NCBI RefSeq assembly: GCF_937927635.1 | Contig: NZ_CALBRW010000041.1 | Span: 1 to 52,429, forward strand | Reading direction: 5' to 3' | Source: an uncultured Microbacterium sp. | GTDB taxonomy: Bacteria; Actinomycetota; Actinomycetes; Actinomycetales; Microbacteriaceae | Length of the DNA stretch: 52,429 nt | In this document: piece by piece, positions 33,280-42,142 of the stretch | How positions within the stretch are numbered: the stretch's first letter is position 1 | Layout: the number at the start of each line of letters is the position of its first letter | Notes under the pieces: model-generated | What the model was told of the DNA's origin: nothing | The model's input: the letters and a program-made list of their open reading frames with translations, nothing else | Database searches by the model: none | Position numbers and translations under genes: made by a program

Positions 33280-33310
33280 CCCGGGCCCACACCCACCGTG
33301 TGGGCCCGGG
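33280..33310. terminator. Hairpin terminator after YHS 1
   Basis: A perfect 13-base inverted repeat (CCCGGGCCCACAC / GTGTGGGCCCGGG) with a five-base loop, between the YHS gene and the CsoR-like gene. Confidence 0.85.
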
Positions 33311-33326
33311 ACACGGACACCCCACC

Positions 33327-33617
33327 ATGACCATCCCCACACCCGCCGCGGACGGCTACATCACCGACCCGCGCACCTACCGCAACCGGCTCCGCCGCCT
33401 CGAGGGACAGCTCCGCGGAATCACCCGCATGATCGAGCAAGAACGCCCCTGCATCGACACCCTCACCCAGATCTCCGCCAGCAAACGCGCACTGGAAGGC
33501 GTAGCACTCAGCCTCCTCGACGACCACCTCCGCCACGCAAACACCACCGGGACCCTCACCGACGAGACCTCCCTCGCCGCCACCTCCGCGGCCATCGCCC
33601 GGCTGATCCAGCCCTAA
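33327..33617 (+). CDS. CsoR/RcnR-family repressor lacking the third copper ligand
   Basis: 96 residues with the all-helical CsoR fold (NRLRRLEGQLRGITRMI). In CsoR the Cu(I) ligands are Cys-His-Cys. Here Cys (ERPC) and His (DDHL) are present, but the position of the third ligand holds Ala (HLRHA), whereas the paralogue at 46736 has HLKHC. It may therefore sense another ligand, like FrmR-type members, or copper with altered affinity. It stands alone between a terminator and the MFS gene. Confidence 0.8.
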   Translation: MTIPTPAADGYITDPRTYRNRLRRLEGQLRGITRMIEQERPCIDTLTQISASKRALEGVALSLLDDHLRHANTTGTLTDETSLAATSAAIARLIQP

Positions 33618-33701
33618 CCCCCACCCCTCTTCGCAGCGCAGCGGACACCGCACACAGACATGCCAGCCGCGCCCCGTCGCCGCTCGCCCAGGAGGACTCC
33701 T

Positions 33702-34934
33702 ATGACCGCCGCAGCACTCGCGACCCGCGCCCGCGGCGGCTTCTGTCTGGCCATCACTGGCACCGTGCTGCTGATGGCCGCAGCCTCCGCCCCCTCACCG
33801 TTCTACCCGCAGCTCACCCAGCGGCTGCAGCTGGCACCGGTCGCGACCACCCTGATCTTCGCGATTTATGCCCTCCCGCTGCTGATCGCCCTGCTCACCC
33901 TCGGCTCCCTCTCCGACCGGATCGGACGACGCCGCGTCCTCAGCGTCGGGGCGGTGCTGCTCACCGTCAGCCTGCTGCTGTTCTGGGCCGCCGACTCGCT
34001 GCCCGCCCTGCTCACCGCCCGGGCCCTCCAAGGCCTCGCCGCGGGGCTGCTCGTCCCGGCGCTAAACGCGATGATGGTCGACTTCGAACCACCCCGCCGG
34101 CCGGGAGCCGCCGCGCTGGCCAACACCGCCGCCCCCATGGCCGGGCTCGCACTCGGCGCGCTCACCGCCGCGGTGCTGCTGGACCTGGACGGCATCGACG
34201 CGGGCACCATCTTCCTCGTGCTCGCCGCCGCGTTCGTCGTGCTCGCCGCGACCGCGTGGAGCATCCCCGACGCCGCCCCCGCCCGCCACGACCGGGGCCG
34301 TGCGCGTCGTGTTCCGCTGCCGCCGCGCACCCGGCGAGTGATCCTGTCCGTCGTCCCGGCGGTCATCTCCGGGTGGGTCACCAACGGCATGTTCCTGGCC
34401 CTGGGCACCGGGATCGTCGCCACCCAGTTCACCGCCGACACCCGCACTCAGGAAGCGGCGTCCATCGTGATCCTCGCTACCGCCGGTGTCGCAGCCGCGG
34501 TGCTGCTGCACCGCTCCAGCCCGCGACGCATCACCCTGTTCGGCAGCGTCAGCCTCGGATTGGGCACCCTGTTCAGCCTGCTCACCCTGCACGGGCACAG
34601 CCTCACCGGATACCTCGCCAGCGTCGCCATCGTCGGCGCCGGATTCGGGACCGCGTTCATGGGGGCCATGCGCACCCTGCTCCCACACGTCGACCCCGGC
34701 CAGCGCGCCACCGTTATGGCCGTGATCTACACGATCTCCTACCTGGCCATGTCGCTACCCACCGTGTTCGCCGGGCTCCTCGTGCCCGTGCTCACCCTGC
34801 CGGGCGCGGCGACCCTGCTTGGTGGGGCTGTTGTGGCGCTGAGCATCACCGCCATCCTCACCCGCCTGCTCCTGACCGACCAGCCCGCCCGCCGCGCGGC
34901 GGCCGCCCACCAGAAAGAGACCACGCGCCGATGA
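33702..34934 (+). CDS. MFS transporter
   Basis: 410 residues from ATG 33702, with AGGAGG seven bases upstream. Twelve hydrophobic helices and the MFS signature between helices 2 and 3 (GSLSDRIGRRRVL) mark it as a major facilitator drug/metabolite exporter. Substrate unknown. It is coupled to the multicopper oxidase by ATGA overlap and follows the CsoR-like gene, so it may be part of a metal- or aldehyde-responsive unit. Confidence 0.85.
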   Translation: MTAAALATRARGGFCLAITGTVLLMAAASAPSPFYPQLTQRLQLAPVATTLIFAIYALPLLIALLTLGSLSDRIGRRRVLSVGAVLLTVSLLLFWAADSLPALLTARALQGLAAGLLVPALNAMMVDFEPPRRPGAAALANTAAPMAGLALGALTAAVLLDLDGIDAGTIFLVLAAAFVVLAATAWSIPDAAPARHDRGRARRVPLPPRTRRVILSVVPAVISGWVTNGMFLALGTGIVATQFTADTRTQEAASIVILATAGVAAAVLLHRSSPRRITLFGSVSLGLGTLFSLLTLHGHSLTGYLASVAIVGAGFGTAFMGAMRTLLPHVDPGQRATVMAVIYTISYLAMSLPTVFAGLLVPVLTLPGAATLLGGAVVALSITAILTRLLLTDQPARRAAAAHQKETTRR

Positions 34935-35697
34935 CCACCCCCGCTCCTCGTCCCCGCCGCCAGCTCACCCGCCGCGGGTTCCTCTCCCTCAGCACCGGCG
35001 CCGTCGCCGCCGTGGCCCTCGCCGCCTGCACCCCGACCCCGGCATGGGTGACCCCCACCGGTGCCGCCGTGGACCGCGCCGAACGGGACCGGCGCGGCAC
35101 CGGACGGGTCACCACCGCGGCGCTCACCGCCGCGGCCACCACCATCGACCTCGCCGGCACCGCCGCGGCGACGTTCTCCTACGGGTCGGTGCCCGGACCG
35201 GTCCTGCGGGTACGTGCCGGGGACACCCTGCAGGCGACGCTGCGCAACGATCTCCCCTTCGACACTTCCGTGCACTGGCACGGGCTCGCGCTGCGCAACG
35301 ACATGGACGGTGTCCCCCCGCTCACCCAGCAGCCCATCGCCGCCGGCGACTCCTTCCGGTACGAGTTCACCGCCCCCGATCCGGGCACCCACTGGTTCCA
35401 CCCGCACGTCGGCGCCCAGCTGGACACCGGACTGTACGGCGCGCTCATCGTCGAGGACCCCAACGAACCGCTCCGCTACGACGACGAATGGGTCATCATC
35501 CTCGACGACTGGCTCGACGGCGTCACCGCCACCCCCGACGAGGTGCTCGAGCAGCTGCGGCAGGGGATGGGGGAGATGGGCGGCCACGGTGACATGTTCA
35601 TGCGGATGGGCAACATGCTGATGGGCGCGACCTCCGACCTGCTCGGCGGTGACGCCGGCGACGTCTACTACCCGCACTACCTGATCAACGGCAAACC
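34931..35697 (+). pseudogene. Multicopper oxidase, 5' part, split by transposon
   Basis: The first 255 codons of a three-domain multicopper oxidase (CueO/laccase-like). A twin-arginine signal (TRRGFLSLS) is followed by a lipobox-like LAAC. Type 2/3 copper ligands HWHG and HWFHPHV are intact. The frame is broken after GGCAAACC by the ISL3 element. Joined to 42151-42904 it would give 506 codons without a shift. As it stands, copper sites of the C-terminal domain are lost, so the product should be inactive. Confidence 0.85.
35690..35697. repeat. 8-bp target duplication, left
   Basis: GGCAAACC directly before the left end of the ISL3 composite; an identical copy lies at 42143-42150. Eight bases is the duplication length of ISL3-family elements. 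Confidence 0.9.
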
Positions 35698-35700
35698 GGC

Positions 35701-36639
35701 TCATCCCAATCGGGGGTGTAGGAGTTGGGGTCTGAAGCCGCCGGTCTCGAGCAGGCTTCGGGCGATGTAGTTGGTCAGGTTGCGGAACCCGAGTGCGGAG
35801 CCGCGCAGGTGTTCGAGCCGTCCGTTGAGTGCCTCGGTCGGCCCGTTGCTGGTGCCGGGTCGTTCGAAGTAGGCGAGCACGTCGGCGGCTCGCTTCTTCA
35901 GGGTCCGGCCCAGGGTGGTGAGCTCGGTGAGCACCTTGGGGACGCCGGCGCTGAGGTCGGTGATCAGCTTCTCCATGAGCTCGCGGCCACGTTGCCGGTC
36001 CTCGTGGCGATAGGCGGCGATCATCCGCTGGTAGACACCCCAGGTCGCCTCGACCTCGACGTGAGCGTCATCAACGAACAGCGCGCGTAGCCTGTCGCTC
36101 TGCTTGTCGGTGAGCAGGTCCGCGCCGGTGTGCAGCGTGCGCCGCGACTTGTAGAGCGGGTCGTCCCTGAACCCACGGTGCCCGTGGATCTCGAGTTGGA
36201 CCCGGCGCCGGCACCTGTCGAGGGCGTCACCGGCCAGGCGCACGACGTGGAAGGGATCCATCACCGTGACCGCGTCCGGGATCTCCTCTGCAGCGGCGGT
36301 CTTGAACCCGGTGAAGCCGTCCATCGCGACCACCTCGACCGCGTCACGGAAGGCGTCGTCGCGGTCGGCGAGCCAGGTCTTGAACGCCGCCTTCGACCGG
36401 CCCTCGACCATGTCCAGCAGCCTTGCTGGGCCGGCGCCATCGCGGACCGGGGTGAGGTCGATGATCACGGTGACGTACTTGTCGCCACGCCTGGTGTGGC
36501 GCCAGACGTGCTCATCGACGCCAATGACCTTCACGCCCTCGAACCGCGTGGGGTCGTTGATCAGCAGCCGCTTGCCTTCAGCCAGGACCGCGTTGTTGGC
36601 GGTGTCCCACGCGACCCCGAGTCCCTCGGCGACACGTGC
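35701..36639 (-). pseudogene. ISL3 transposase, N-terminally truncated copy
   Basis: Carries the C-terminal part of the transposase, identical in the translated stretch from KVIGVDEHVW to the end (277 residues) to the full copy at 40707-42032. Sequence identity stops at 36639, where an IS3-family fragment begins; the zinc-ribbon N-terminus (CRRC, CADC) is missing. It keeps one terminal inverted repeat but cannot encode an active transposase. Confidence 0.85.
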
Positions 36640-36982
36640 AACCGTCCCGGTCAGACCGCGGCGGACGCAGCTGAGGCGCGGGAGCTGAAGAAGCGGATCC
36701 GCCTCCTCGAGCAGGAGAACGAGGTCCTCAGGCGGGCGGCGGCGTATCTGTCGCAGGCGAACCTGAAACTCGGTGGCTCCCCAAAATGACGTACCCGCTC
36801 GTATCTGAGCTCGCCGACGCGGGGATTCCCGTGACGGTGTCGTGCCGGGTCCTCAAGCTCGCCCGCCAGCCCTACTACCGGTGGAGAGGCGACCCGATCC
36901 GGGACGCGGACGTGCTTCGGGCGCACCGGATCAACGCGCTCCACGACGCGCACCACGAGGACCCGACGTTCGGCTACCGATA
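36640..36982 (+). pseudogene. IS3-family transposase fragment, orfA end and orfB start
   Basis: The frame ending at TGA 36789 has the leucine-zipper end of an IS3 OrfA (RIRLLEQENEVLRRAAAYLS). OrfB starts at ATG 36786, overlapping by four bases, with the helical N-terminus (SELADAGIPVTVSCRVL, YYRWRGDP) and stops matching after TFGYR near 36982. No DDE catalytic region is left. It is a relic trapped between the truncated ISL3 copy and the cargo. Confidence 0.75.
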
Positions 36983-37046
36983 CCCTTGGTCTGGAACACT
37001 TCCAAGCACAAGAAAGACAAGCACAATTGCTGTCGCGACAAACCAA

Positions 37047-37089
37047 GCCACCGGCCACCACGGCCCGAGTGGCGGTCGCGGCCGGTGGC
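37047..37089. terminator. Hairpin at cargo boundary
   Basis: A perfect ten-base inverted repeat (GCCACCGGCC / GGCCGGTGGC) with a 23-base loop, 81 bases beyond the thioredoxin stop. It probably ends the minus-strand cargo operon. The rest of 36983-37169 has lower GC and no gene. Confidence 0.5.
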
Positions 37090-37169
37090 CTGTCGCTGAC
37101 TCACCCCTACGCACGGCATGCCCGTTCACCTCCCAAGAGCCGGAGGGATATCGCTTGGACATCGGGTCA

Positions 37170-37486
37170 TCAACTCCAGCCGAGCAGTTCGGCCAGGTCG
37201 GAGTCTCGTATGAGCCCGTCGAGGCGGGCAGTTTCCCGGCCATTCCGTAGCACGATGATCGTTGGGATGCTCATGACGCTGTACCGCTTGACGATGTCTG
37301 GTTGTGCGTCGACATCGATCCGGTAGCCTTCGAATGCGCCGGGATTGGCGCTGGCGAAGCGGTCGAGTCTGGGTTCCAGTGCCCGGCAGGGGCACAGCTG
37401 GCCTGCCAGAAATCCAGTAACACCAGCCCTGGTCCGCCGGTGACCCTCCCCAGCTCGGGTTCTTCGATGATGGGGAACTGGCTCAC
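37170..37486 (-). pseudogene. Thioredoxin-like gene, frameshifted in active site
   Basis: The N-terminal frame from ATG 37486 reads SQFPIIEEPELGRV ... LLDFWQASCAP. The remaining two thirds (CRALEPRLDRF, MSIPTIIVLRNG, ending LGWS) continue in another frame to 37170. Restoring one base in the G run at 37389-37392 (C run on the coding strand) gives the CAPC active site and a normal thioredoxin of about 105 residues with the cis-Pro SIPT motif. It could be a true mutation or a sequencing error. Its ATG overlaps the ATPase stop. Confidence 0.8.
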
Positions 37487-39942
37487 TTTTTCCTCTCATC
37501 CTCACCGTCGTCCGGGGTGGTACGCCCGACGCTGCTGATCGCTTCAAACAACAGGGAAGGCCGGCCGCCGAGGCTGTTGATGAAGATCGTGGTGACGGAC
37601 AGCGCCATGGCCACCATGGCCCAGACTGGGTACACCAGTCCGGTCGTGGCCGCAGGGATTCCGATGCCGTTGAACAGGAACGCCAGGGAGACGTTCTGCC
37701 GGGTGCGCCGGTAACTGGAGCGGCTGGTCCGCTGGGCTTCAAGGATCGCGGTGAGGTCATCACGGACGATGACCACGTCCGCGGATTCCACGGCGATATC
37801 GGTCCCGCCACCCATGGCGATGCCGACGTCGGCCTGCATCAGGGCCGGAGCGTCGTTGATGCCATCGCCCACCATAGCCACGCGGTTACCGCCGGCTTGC
37901 AGTTCACGGACCAAAGCGGCTTTCTCCTCGGGAAGGATTCCCGCACGAATCTCCTCGATTCCCACTTCCGCGGCAACGTGGGCGGCGGCGCGGCCGTTAT
38001 CCCCGGTGGCCAGCACCGGGCGGATCCCGGCCTCACGCATCTCCGTGACTGCTCGGATCGCGTCAGGGCGAATGTCATCGCCCAGGGCGATGACGCCTTG
38101 CAGGCGGCCGTCGACGGCGACCGCGACAACCGTGCGGCCGATATCCTCCAGGCGGGTGACCGCGGACGACAACGGGTTCAGGTCGATTCCCTGGTCGTGG
38201 AGGAAGGCCGGTCGCCCAACCAGGACGGGGTTCCCCTCGATCGAGGCTCTGACGCCAAGACCGGTGACGGATTCAAAATCATCCGACGTCGGGATCGTGA
38301 GCCCGCGTTGTTCGGCTGCGGTGACGATGGCTCGGGCCAGCGGATGCTCCGAAGGGTTCTCGGCCGCTGCCGCGGTCGCCAGCAGTTGTTCTTCATCGCC
38401 AATCGCTTCGATTTCGCGGACGGTGGGGCGCCCTTCAGTGAGGGTGCCGGTCTTGTCCAGGACGATCGTTTGCACTTGGCCGAAGGTCTGGAACGCTTCA
38501 CCGGTGCGCATGATGATGCCCTTGTCGGCTGCTTCACCGGCGGCGCGGACGATCGCCAGCGGAGCGGCGATACCCACCGCGCATGGGTAGCCCATCACCA
38601 GTACGCCGATGCCGGCAAAAACGGCGCGGCGGACGTCGGGCTCGCCGGCCACCGCCCAACTGCCGACCAGCCAGCCCAGTAAGGCGACGGCGGCGACGAT
38701 GAGCACTGTGGGGGTGTAGACACGCAGGACCCGATCTACCAGGTGCAGGATCCCGGGTTTCAGTGCCCGGGCGTCTTCGACGTGGCGGACCACCTGAGCC
38801 AGGAAACTGTCCGCTCCTGTGCGGGTCACTTCCACCAGCACCGAGCCGGCTCCGTTGATGGACCCGCCAATCAGCTCATCGCCTGTTGCACGTTCGATCG
38901 GCACCGGTTCACCGGTCACCAGGGACAGGTCGACAGTGGTATGTCCTTCGATGACCCGCCCATCAACAGGTACCCGGTCGCCGGGACGGACCCGCACAAT
39001 GTCACCGACACTAATCTGAGCTACCGGGACTTCCTCTTCCCGGCCCTCGCGCACGAGCCGTGCGGTGTCGGGTTGCAGTTCAAGCAGTTTCCGTACCGCC
39101 TGGCTGGAGCGGGTCTTGACCAGCAGCGAGAGCCATTCGGAGAAGATGTGGTAGTTCGCCACCAGCACGGTTACTGCGAAGAACGGTGCGGTCGGGTAAT
39201 CAGGGAAGATTCCTGTGAGCCCTATGATGCCGCCGGCAATCCCGGCGAAAGCGCCAACCTCCAGCAGGACGTGCTGGTTCAGGATGCCGCGTCGTGCTGC
39301 CTGGTACGCCATCCGCAGGATATGCGGGGCAACACCGAACACCACGGCCAAAGCCAGAACACCGGTCACCCAACCGGTCGCCGGGTCAGTGATCAGGCCT
39401 GTTTCCCGGCCTGCGTACGCCAACCCTGCCGGCGCAATGATCGCCAGCGCGCCCAGGGCGGCCCTGGTTTTCCCGGCGGGCAGCAGGATCGCGTAGGCGA
39501 CCGGCACCATCAGTACCACCACCGACGCCGGGACCAGAACCGACCAGATCCCGGAGACCTCAAGGATCAGAGCGATGGCTGTCAGGCTAGCGGCGACGGC
39601 CAGGAGCAGTCGCTTGCCTTCGCGGATCAGGTCCGCTTCCTCGTCCTCAAACGGGCGCAGCTTCCGAGGGTCATACAGGTCATAGCCGATATCGCGCAGC
39701 GTGGCCAGGATTTCCTGCGGTTTAATCAGCTTCGGGTCGTAATCGATGAGCGCCTGCTCATGGGTCAGACTTACCGCGACCTGATCCACACCGGCCTGGC
39801 GGCCCAACGCCTTCTCAATGGTCCCTGTGCACAGGGAGCAGTGCAGCCCGGCGATCCGCGCGCGGATCCGGGCGCGGCCCTCCAGATGGCTGGGCTCTTC
39901 ATCCCATAACTGCTCATCCTTAGTAGCGGTATCCGTAGTCAT
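37483..39942 (-). CDS. Heavy-metal P-type ATPase with YPC motif
   Basis: 819 residues. The N-terminal HMA domain has GLHCSLC. Membrane segments, the TGEP actuator (VTGEPVPIE), DKTGT (Asp near 496), SEHPLARAI and GDGINDAP are all present, so it is a P1B ATPase. The transmembrane metal motif is GYPCAVGIAAP (Cys near 454): tyrosine replaces the first cysteine of CPC. Metal specificity cannot be assigned. Its ATG overlaps the chaperone stop (TAATG). Base composition is less GC-rich than the surrounding copper genes. Confidence 0.85.
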   Translation of the reverse strand: MTTDTATKDEQLWDEEPSHLEGRARIRARIAGLHCSLCTGTIEKALGRQAGVDQVAVSLTHEQALIDYDPKLIKPQEILATLRDIGYDLYDPRKLRPFEDEEADLIREGKRLLLAVAASLTAIALILEVSGIWSVLVPASVVVLMVPVAYAILLPAGKTRAALGALAIIAPAGLAYAGRETGLITDPATGWVTGVLALAVVFGVAPHILRMAYQAARRGILNQHVLLEVGAFAGIAGGIIGLTGIFPDYPTAPFFAVTVLVANYHIFSEWLSLLVKTRSSQAVRKLLELQPDTARLVREGREEEVPVAQISVGDIVRVRPGDRVPVDGRVIEGHTTVDLSLVTGEPVPIERATGDELIGGSINGAGSVLVEVTRTGADSFLAQVVRHVEDARALKPGILHLVDRVLRVYTPTVLIVAAVALLGWLVGSWAVAGEPDVRRAVFAGIGVLVMGYPCAVGIAAPLAIVRAAGEAADKGIIMRTGEAFQTFGQVQTIVLDKTGTLTEGRPTVREIEAIGDEEQLLATAAAAENPSEHPLARAIVTAAEQRGLTIPTSDDFESVTGLGVRASIEGNPVLVGRPAFLHDQGIDLNPLSSAVTRLEDIGRTVVAVAVDGRLQGVIALGDDIRPDAIRAVTEMREAGIRPVLATGDNGRAAAHVAAEVGIEEIRAGILPEEKAALVRELQAGGNRVAMVGDGINDAPALMQADVGIAMGGGTDIAVESADVVIVRDDLTAILEAQRTSRSSYRRTRQNVSLAFLFNGIGIPAATTGLVYPVWAMVAMALSVTTIFINSLGGRPSLLFEAISSVGRTTPDDGEDERKK

Positions 39943-40172
39943 TACGCGGACCCCTCAGTGTCGGCCACTTCATAGCCGGCAACCACCACTCGTTCCTCGA
40001 GCGCTTCACGGTCAGTCGCGTCGGGGTCATACCGGATAGTGAGTTCACCGGTGCGGTGATCCGCTCGGGCTTCACTGACACCTTCAAGCCGGCGCAGCGC
40101 CGTGCCGAGCCGTTGTTCACACCCGGTGCAGGTCATTCCCTCAATCTTCAGAGTCACGTTTGTTGTTGCCAT
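39942..40172 (-). CDS. HMA metal chaperone of cargo operon
   Basis: 76 residues from ATG 40172, chosen because GAGGTGAG stands five bases upstream. A single HMA domain with GMTCTGC (Cys15, Cys18) resembles CopZ/MerP-type chaperones without a signal peptide. It overlaps the YPC ATPase start, so it probably feeds metal to that pump. Confidence 0.85.
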   Translation of the reverse strand: MATTNVTLKIEGMTCTGCEQRLGTALRRLEGVSEARADHRTGELTIRYDPDATDREALEERVVVAGYEVADTEGSA

Positions 40173-40177
40173 GGTGC

Positions 40178-40582
40178 TCACCTCGCACTTTCCTCATTAG
40201 GGTCGCTGTCCTGCGTAGGACCTGGCAGGACGGTGTAGTGAATGGTTTGGGCCTGAATTCGGCCGTCACGGATAAGGAAGGAATCCGCCCCGTCCTCGAC
40301 GCGAGCACCGTTCGAGGCCCGGGCGGTCCACTCCAAAAGGGCCACCTCGCCAGCGACAACACGGGCCGTATACGTGAATTCCGCCTCCGGCAGCTGTCCG
40401 TTCAGCAACTCAGCCAGTTCCCGGATGCCATCGTGGCCATGGCGCGCACCGGCCCTTGTCAGCACCACCACGTCCGGCGCGTAATTCCGTTCCAGATCCT
40501 CATCCACGCTCCCATGTGCGCCCTGCTGCAGATGATCGTCGAACACCTCGCCAGCGCTCCGGGCCGTCAATTCGTCTTCCAT
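40178..40582 (-). CDS. SnoaL/NTF2-like protein
   Basis: 134 residues from ATG 40582; the frame continues upstream but through a MerR-type promoter, so the shorter start is used. The pattern (ERNYAPDVVVLT, GHDGIRELAELLNG, WTARASNG, FLIRDGRI) is that of a nuclear-transport-factor-2-like fold used as small-molecule binding or isomerase domains. Why such a protein leads a metal operon is unclear. It ends five bases before the chaperone gene. Confidence 0.75.
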   Translation of the reverse strand: MEDELTARSAGEVFDDHLQQGAHGSVDEDLERNYAPDVVVLTRAGARHGHDGIRELAELLNGQLPEAEFTYTARVVAGEVALLEWTARASNGARVEDGADSFLIRDGRIQAQTIHYTVLPGPTQDSDPNEESAR

Positions 40583-40589
40583 GCCTCTC

Positions 40590-40621
40590 ACCCTAGACCT
40601 TCCATCCGACTGGAATGTCAA
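40590..40621 (-). promoter_or_regulatory. MerR-type promoter/operator
   Basis: On the minus strand TTGACA (40621-40616) and TAGGGT (40595-40590) are 20 bases apart, over-long as in MerR-family promoters. The spacer holds the dyad ACATTCCA-N6-TGGAAGGT. Transcription would start at or next to ATG 40582, giving a nearly leaderless mRNA. No MerR gene is in the window. Confidence 0.7.
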
Positions 40622-40703
40622 GGACCGAATTATGGGCAGGCAGCTGAAAGGCTTGAGGTCAGGTGTTGACGTTCCAGCGGGGGGAAGGTCCACGATGGAA
40701 AGA

Positions 40704-42142
40704 GGCTCATCCCAATCGGGGGTGTAGGAGTTGGGGTCTGAAGCCGCCGGTCTCGAGCAGGCTTCGGGCGATGTAGTTGGTCAGGTTGCGGAACCCGAGT
40801 GCGGAGCCGCGCAGGTGTTCGAGCCGTCCGTTGAGTGCCTCGGTCGGCCCGTTGCTGGTGCCGGGTCGTTCGAAGTAGGCGAGCACGTCGGCGGCTCGCT
40901 TCTTCAGGGTCCGGCCCAGGGTGGTGAGCTCGGTGAGCACCTTGGGGACGCCGGCGCTGAGGTCGGTGATCAGCTTCTCCATGAGCTCGCGGCCACGTTG
41001 CCGGTCCTCGTGGCGATAGGCGGCGATCATCCGCTGGTAGACACCCCAGGTCGCCTCGACCTCGACGTGAGCGTCATCAACGAACAGCGCGCGTAGCCTG
41101 TCGCTCTGCTTGTCGGTGAGCAGGTCCGCGCCGGTGTGCAGCGTGCGCCGCGACTTGTAGAGCGGGTCGTCCCTGAACCCACGGTGCCCGTGGATCTCGA
41201 GTTGGACCCGGCGCCGGCACCTGTCGAGGGCGTCACCGGCCAGGCGCACGACGTGGAAGGGATCCATCACCGTGACCGCGTCCGGGATCTCCTCTGCAGC
41301 GGCGGTCTTGAACCCGGTGAAGCCGTCCATCGCGACCACCTCGACCGCGTCACGGAAGGCGTCGTCGCGGTCGGCGAGCCAGGTCTTGAACGCCGCCTTC
41401 GACCGGCCCTCGACCATGTCCAGCAGCCTTGCTGGGCCGGCGCCATCGCGGACCGGGGTGAGGTCGATGATCACGGTGACGTACTTGTCGCCACGCCTGG
41501 TGTGGCGCCAGACGTGCTCATCGACGCCAATGACCTTCACGCCCTCGAACCGCGTGGGGTCGTTGATCAGCAGCCGCTTGCCTTCAGCCAGGACCGCGTT
41601 GTTGGCGGTGTCCCACGCGACCCCGAGTCCCTCGGCGACACGTGCGACGGTGAGGTGTGCGACCACGATCCCTTCCAGCGCCCACCGCAGCCCGGTGCGC
41701 GAGAGCTTCGCGCGTGGCTCCGCCGCGGCGCTGGTGTCTTGGCGCCACACGTGTCCGCAGTCGGCACAGCGGTAGCGGCGCACTACAACTTCCAGCACGG
41801 TCGGTCGCCAGCCCAGCGGCTCGTGGGCCAACCGCCGGATCACGGTGTCACGAGCAACGCCTTCGCTGCCGCACCGCCGGCACCACTGATCTGGTTCCAC
41901 CACGCGGCACGCGAGGACCGCACGATCCGGTTCAAGTCGTTGTCCGGTCACGCTCAGACCGAGGCCGTCGAGTCGAGCGAAGGCGGTCAGGTCAGGGCGG
42001 CCGAAGCCGGCCGGCGGGGTAGCGTCGGGCACGTCGAGGTCTTTCCGATGGATGGCGTAGGAACCTCCATCGTCGGGAGACCTCGACGTCTATCTGCGGA
42101 CCGACGCGCCCGGCCGACCTACACCGTCATCTGAGAAGACCC
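40704..42142. mobile_element. Complete ISL3-family insertion sequence
   Basis: 1439 bases with one transposase on the minus strand and imperfect terminal inverted repeats (GGCTCATCCC... and GGGTCTTCTC...). Bases 40704-41645 are repeated at 35698-36639. The right end abuts the GGCAAACC duplication; the inner left flank (TGGAAAGA) does not match it, so this copy did not insert alone. Confidence 0.85.
40707..42032 (-). CDS. ISL3-family transposase
   Basis: 441 residues, full length for the family. The N-terminus holds a zinc-binding pair of Cys motifs (WCRRCGSEG and YRCADCGHVW), then a helix-turn-helix (LTVARVAEGLGVAWDTANNAV). The DDE catalytic domain includes IGVDEHVW, VVAMDGFTGF and MDPFHVV, with late ALNGRLEHLRGSALGFRN typical of ISL3. 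It should be able to mobilise both its own copy and the whole composite. Confidence 0.9.
   Translation of the reverse strand: MPDATPPAGFGRPDLTAFARLDGLGLSVTGQRLEPDRAVLACRVVEPDQWCRRCGSEGVARDTVIRRLAHEPLGWRPTVLEVVVRRYRCADCGHVWRQDTSAAAEPRAKLSRTGLRWALEGIVVAHLTVARVAEGLGVAWDTANNAVLAEGKRLLINDPTRFEGVKVIGVDEHVWRHTRRGDKYVTVIIDLTPVRDGAGPARLLDMVEGRSKAAFKTWLADRDDAFRDAVEVVAMDGFTGFKTAAAEEIPDAVTVMDPFHVVRLAGDALDRCRRRVQLEIHGHRGFRDDPLYKSRRTLHTGADLLTDKQSDRLRALFVDDAHVEVEATWGVYQRMIAAYRHEDRQRGRELMEKLITDLSAGVPKVLTELTTLGRTLKKRAADVLAYFERPGTSNGPTEALNGRLEHLRGSALGFRNLTNYIARSLLETGGFRPQLLHPRLG

Larger units (their letters stand above)
35698..42142. mobile_element. ISL3-type composite transposon with metal-resistance cargo
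   Basis: 6445 bases bounded outside by perfect GGCAAACC duplications. The left end (GGCTCATCCCAATCG) and the right end read inwards (GGGTCTTCTCAGATG) are imperfect inverted repeats that also share GGTGTAGG further in. Content, left to right: a truncated ISL3 copy (35698-36639), an IS3-family fragment, a low-GC metal operon on the minus strand, and a complete ISL3 copy (40704-42142). The two copies are direct repeats. It splits a multicopper oxidase gene. Confidence 0.85.

Noticed and set aside
34256..35770. Multicopper oxidase running on into the IS
   Set aside because: The frame continues into the IS only for some 24 codons by chance; the true gene is split and resumes at 42143.
35701..36534. 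Intact shorter ISL3 transposase gene
   Set aside because: Comparison with 40707-42032 shows it is the C-terminal part of a truncated copy without the zinc-binding N-terminus.
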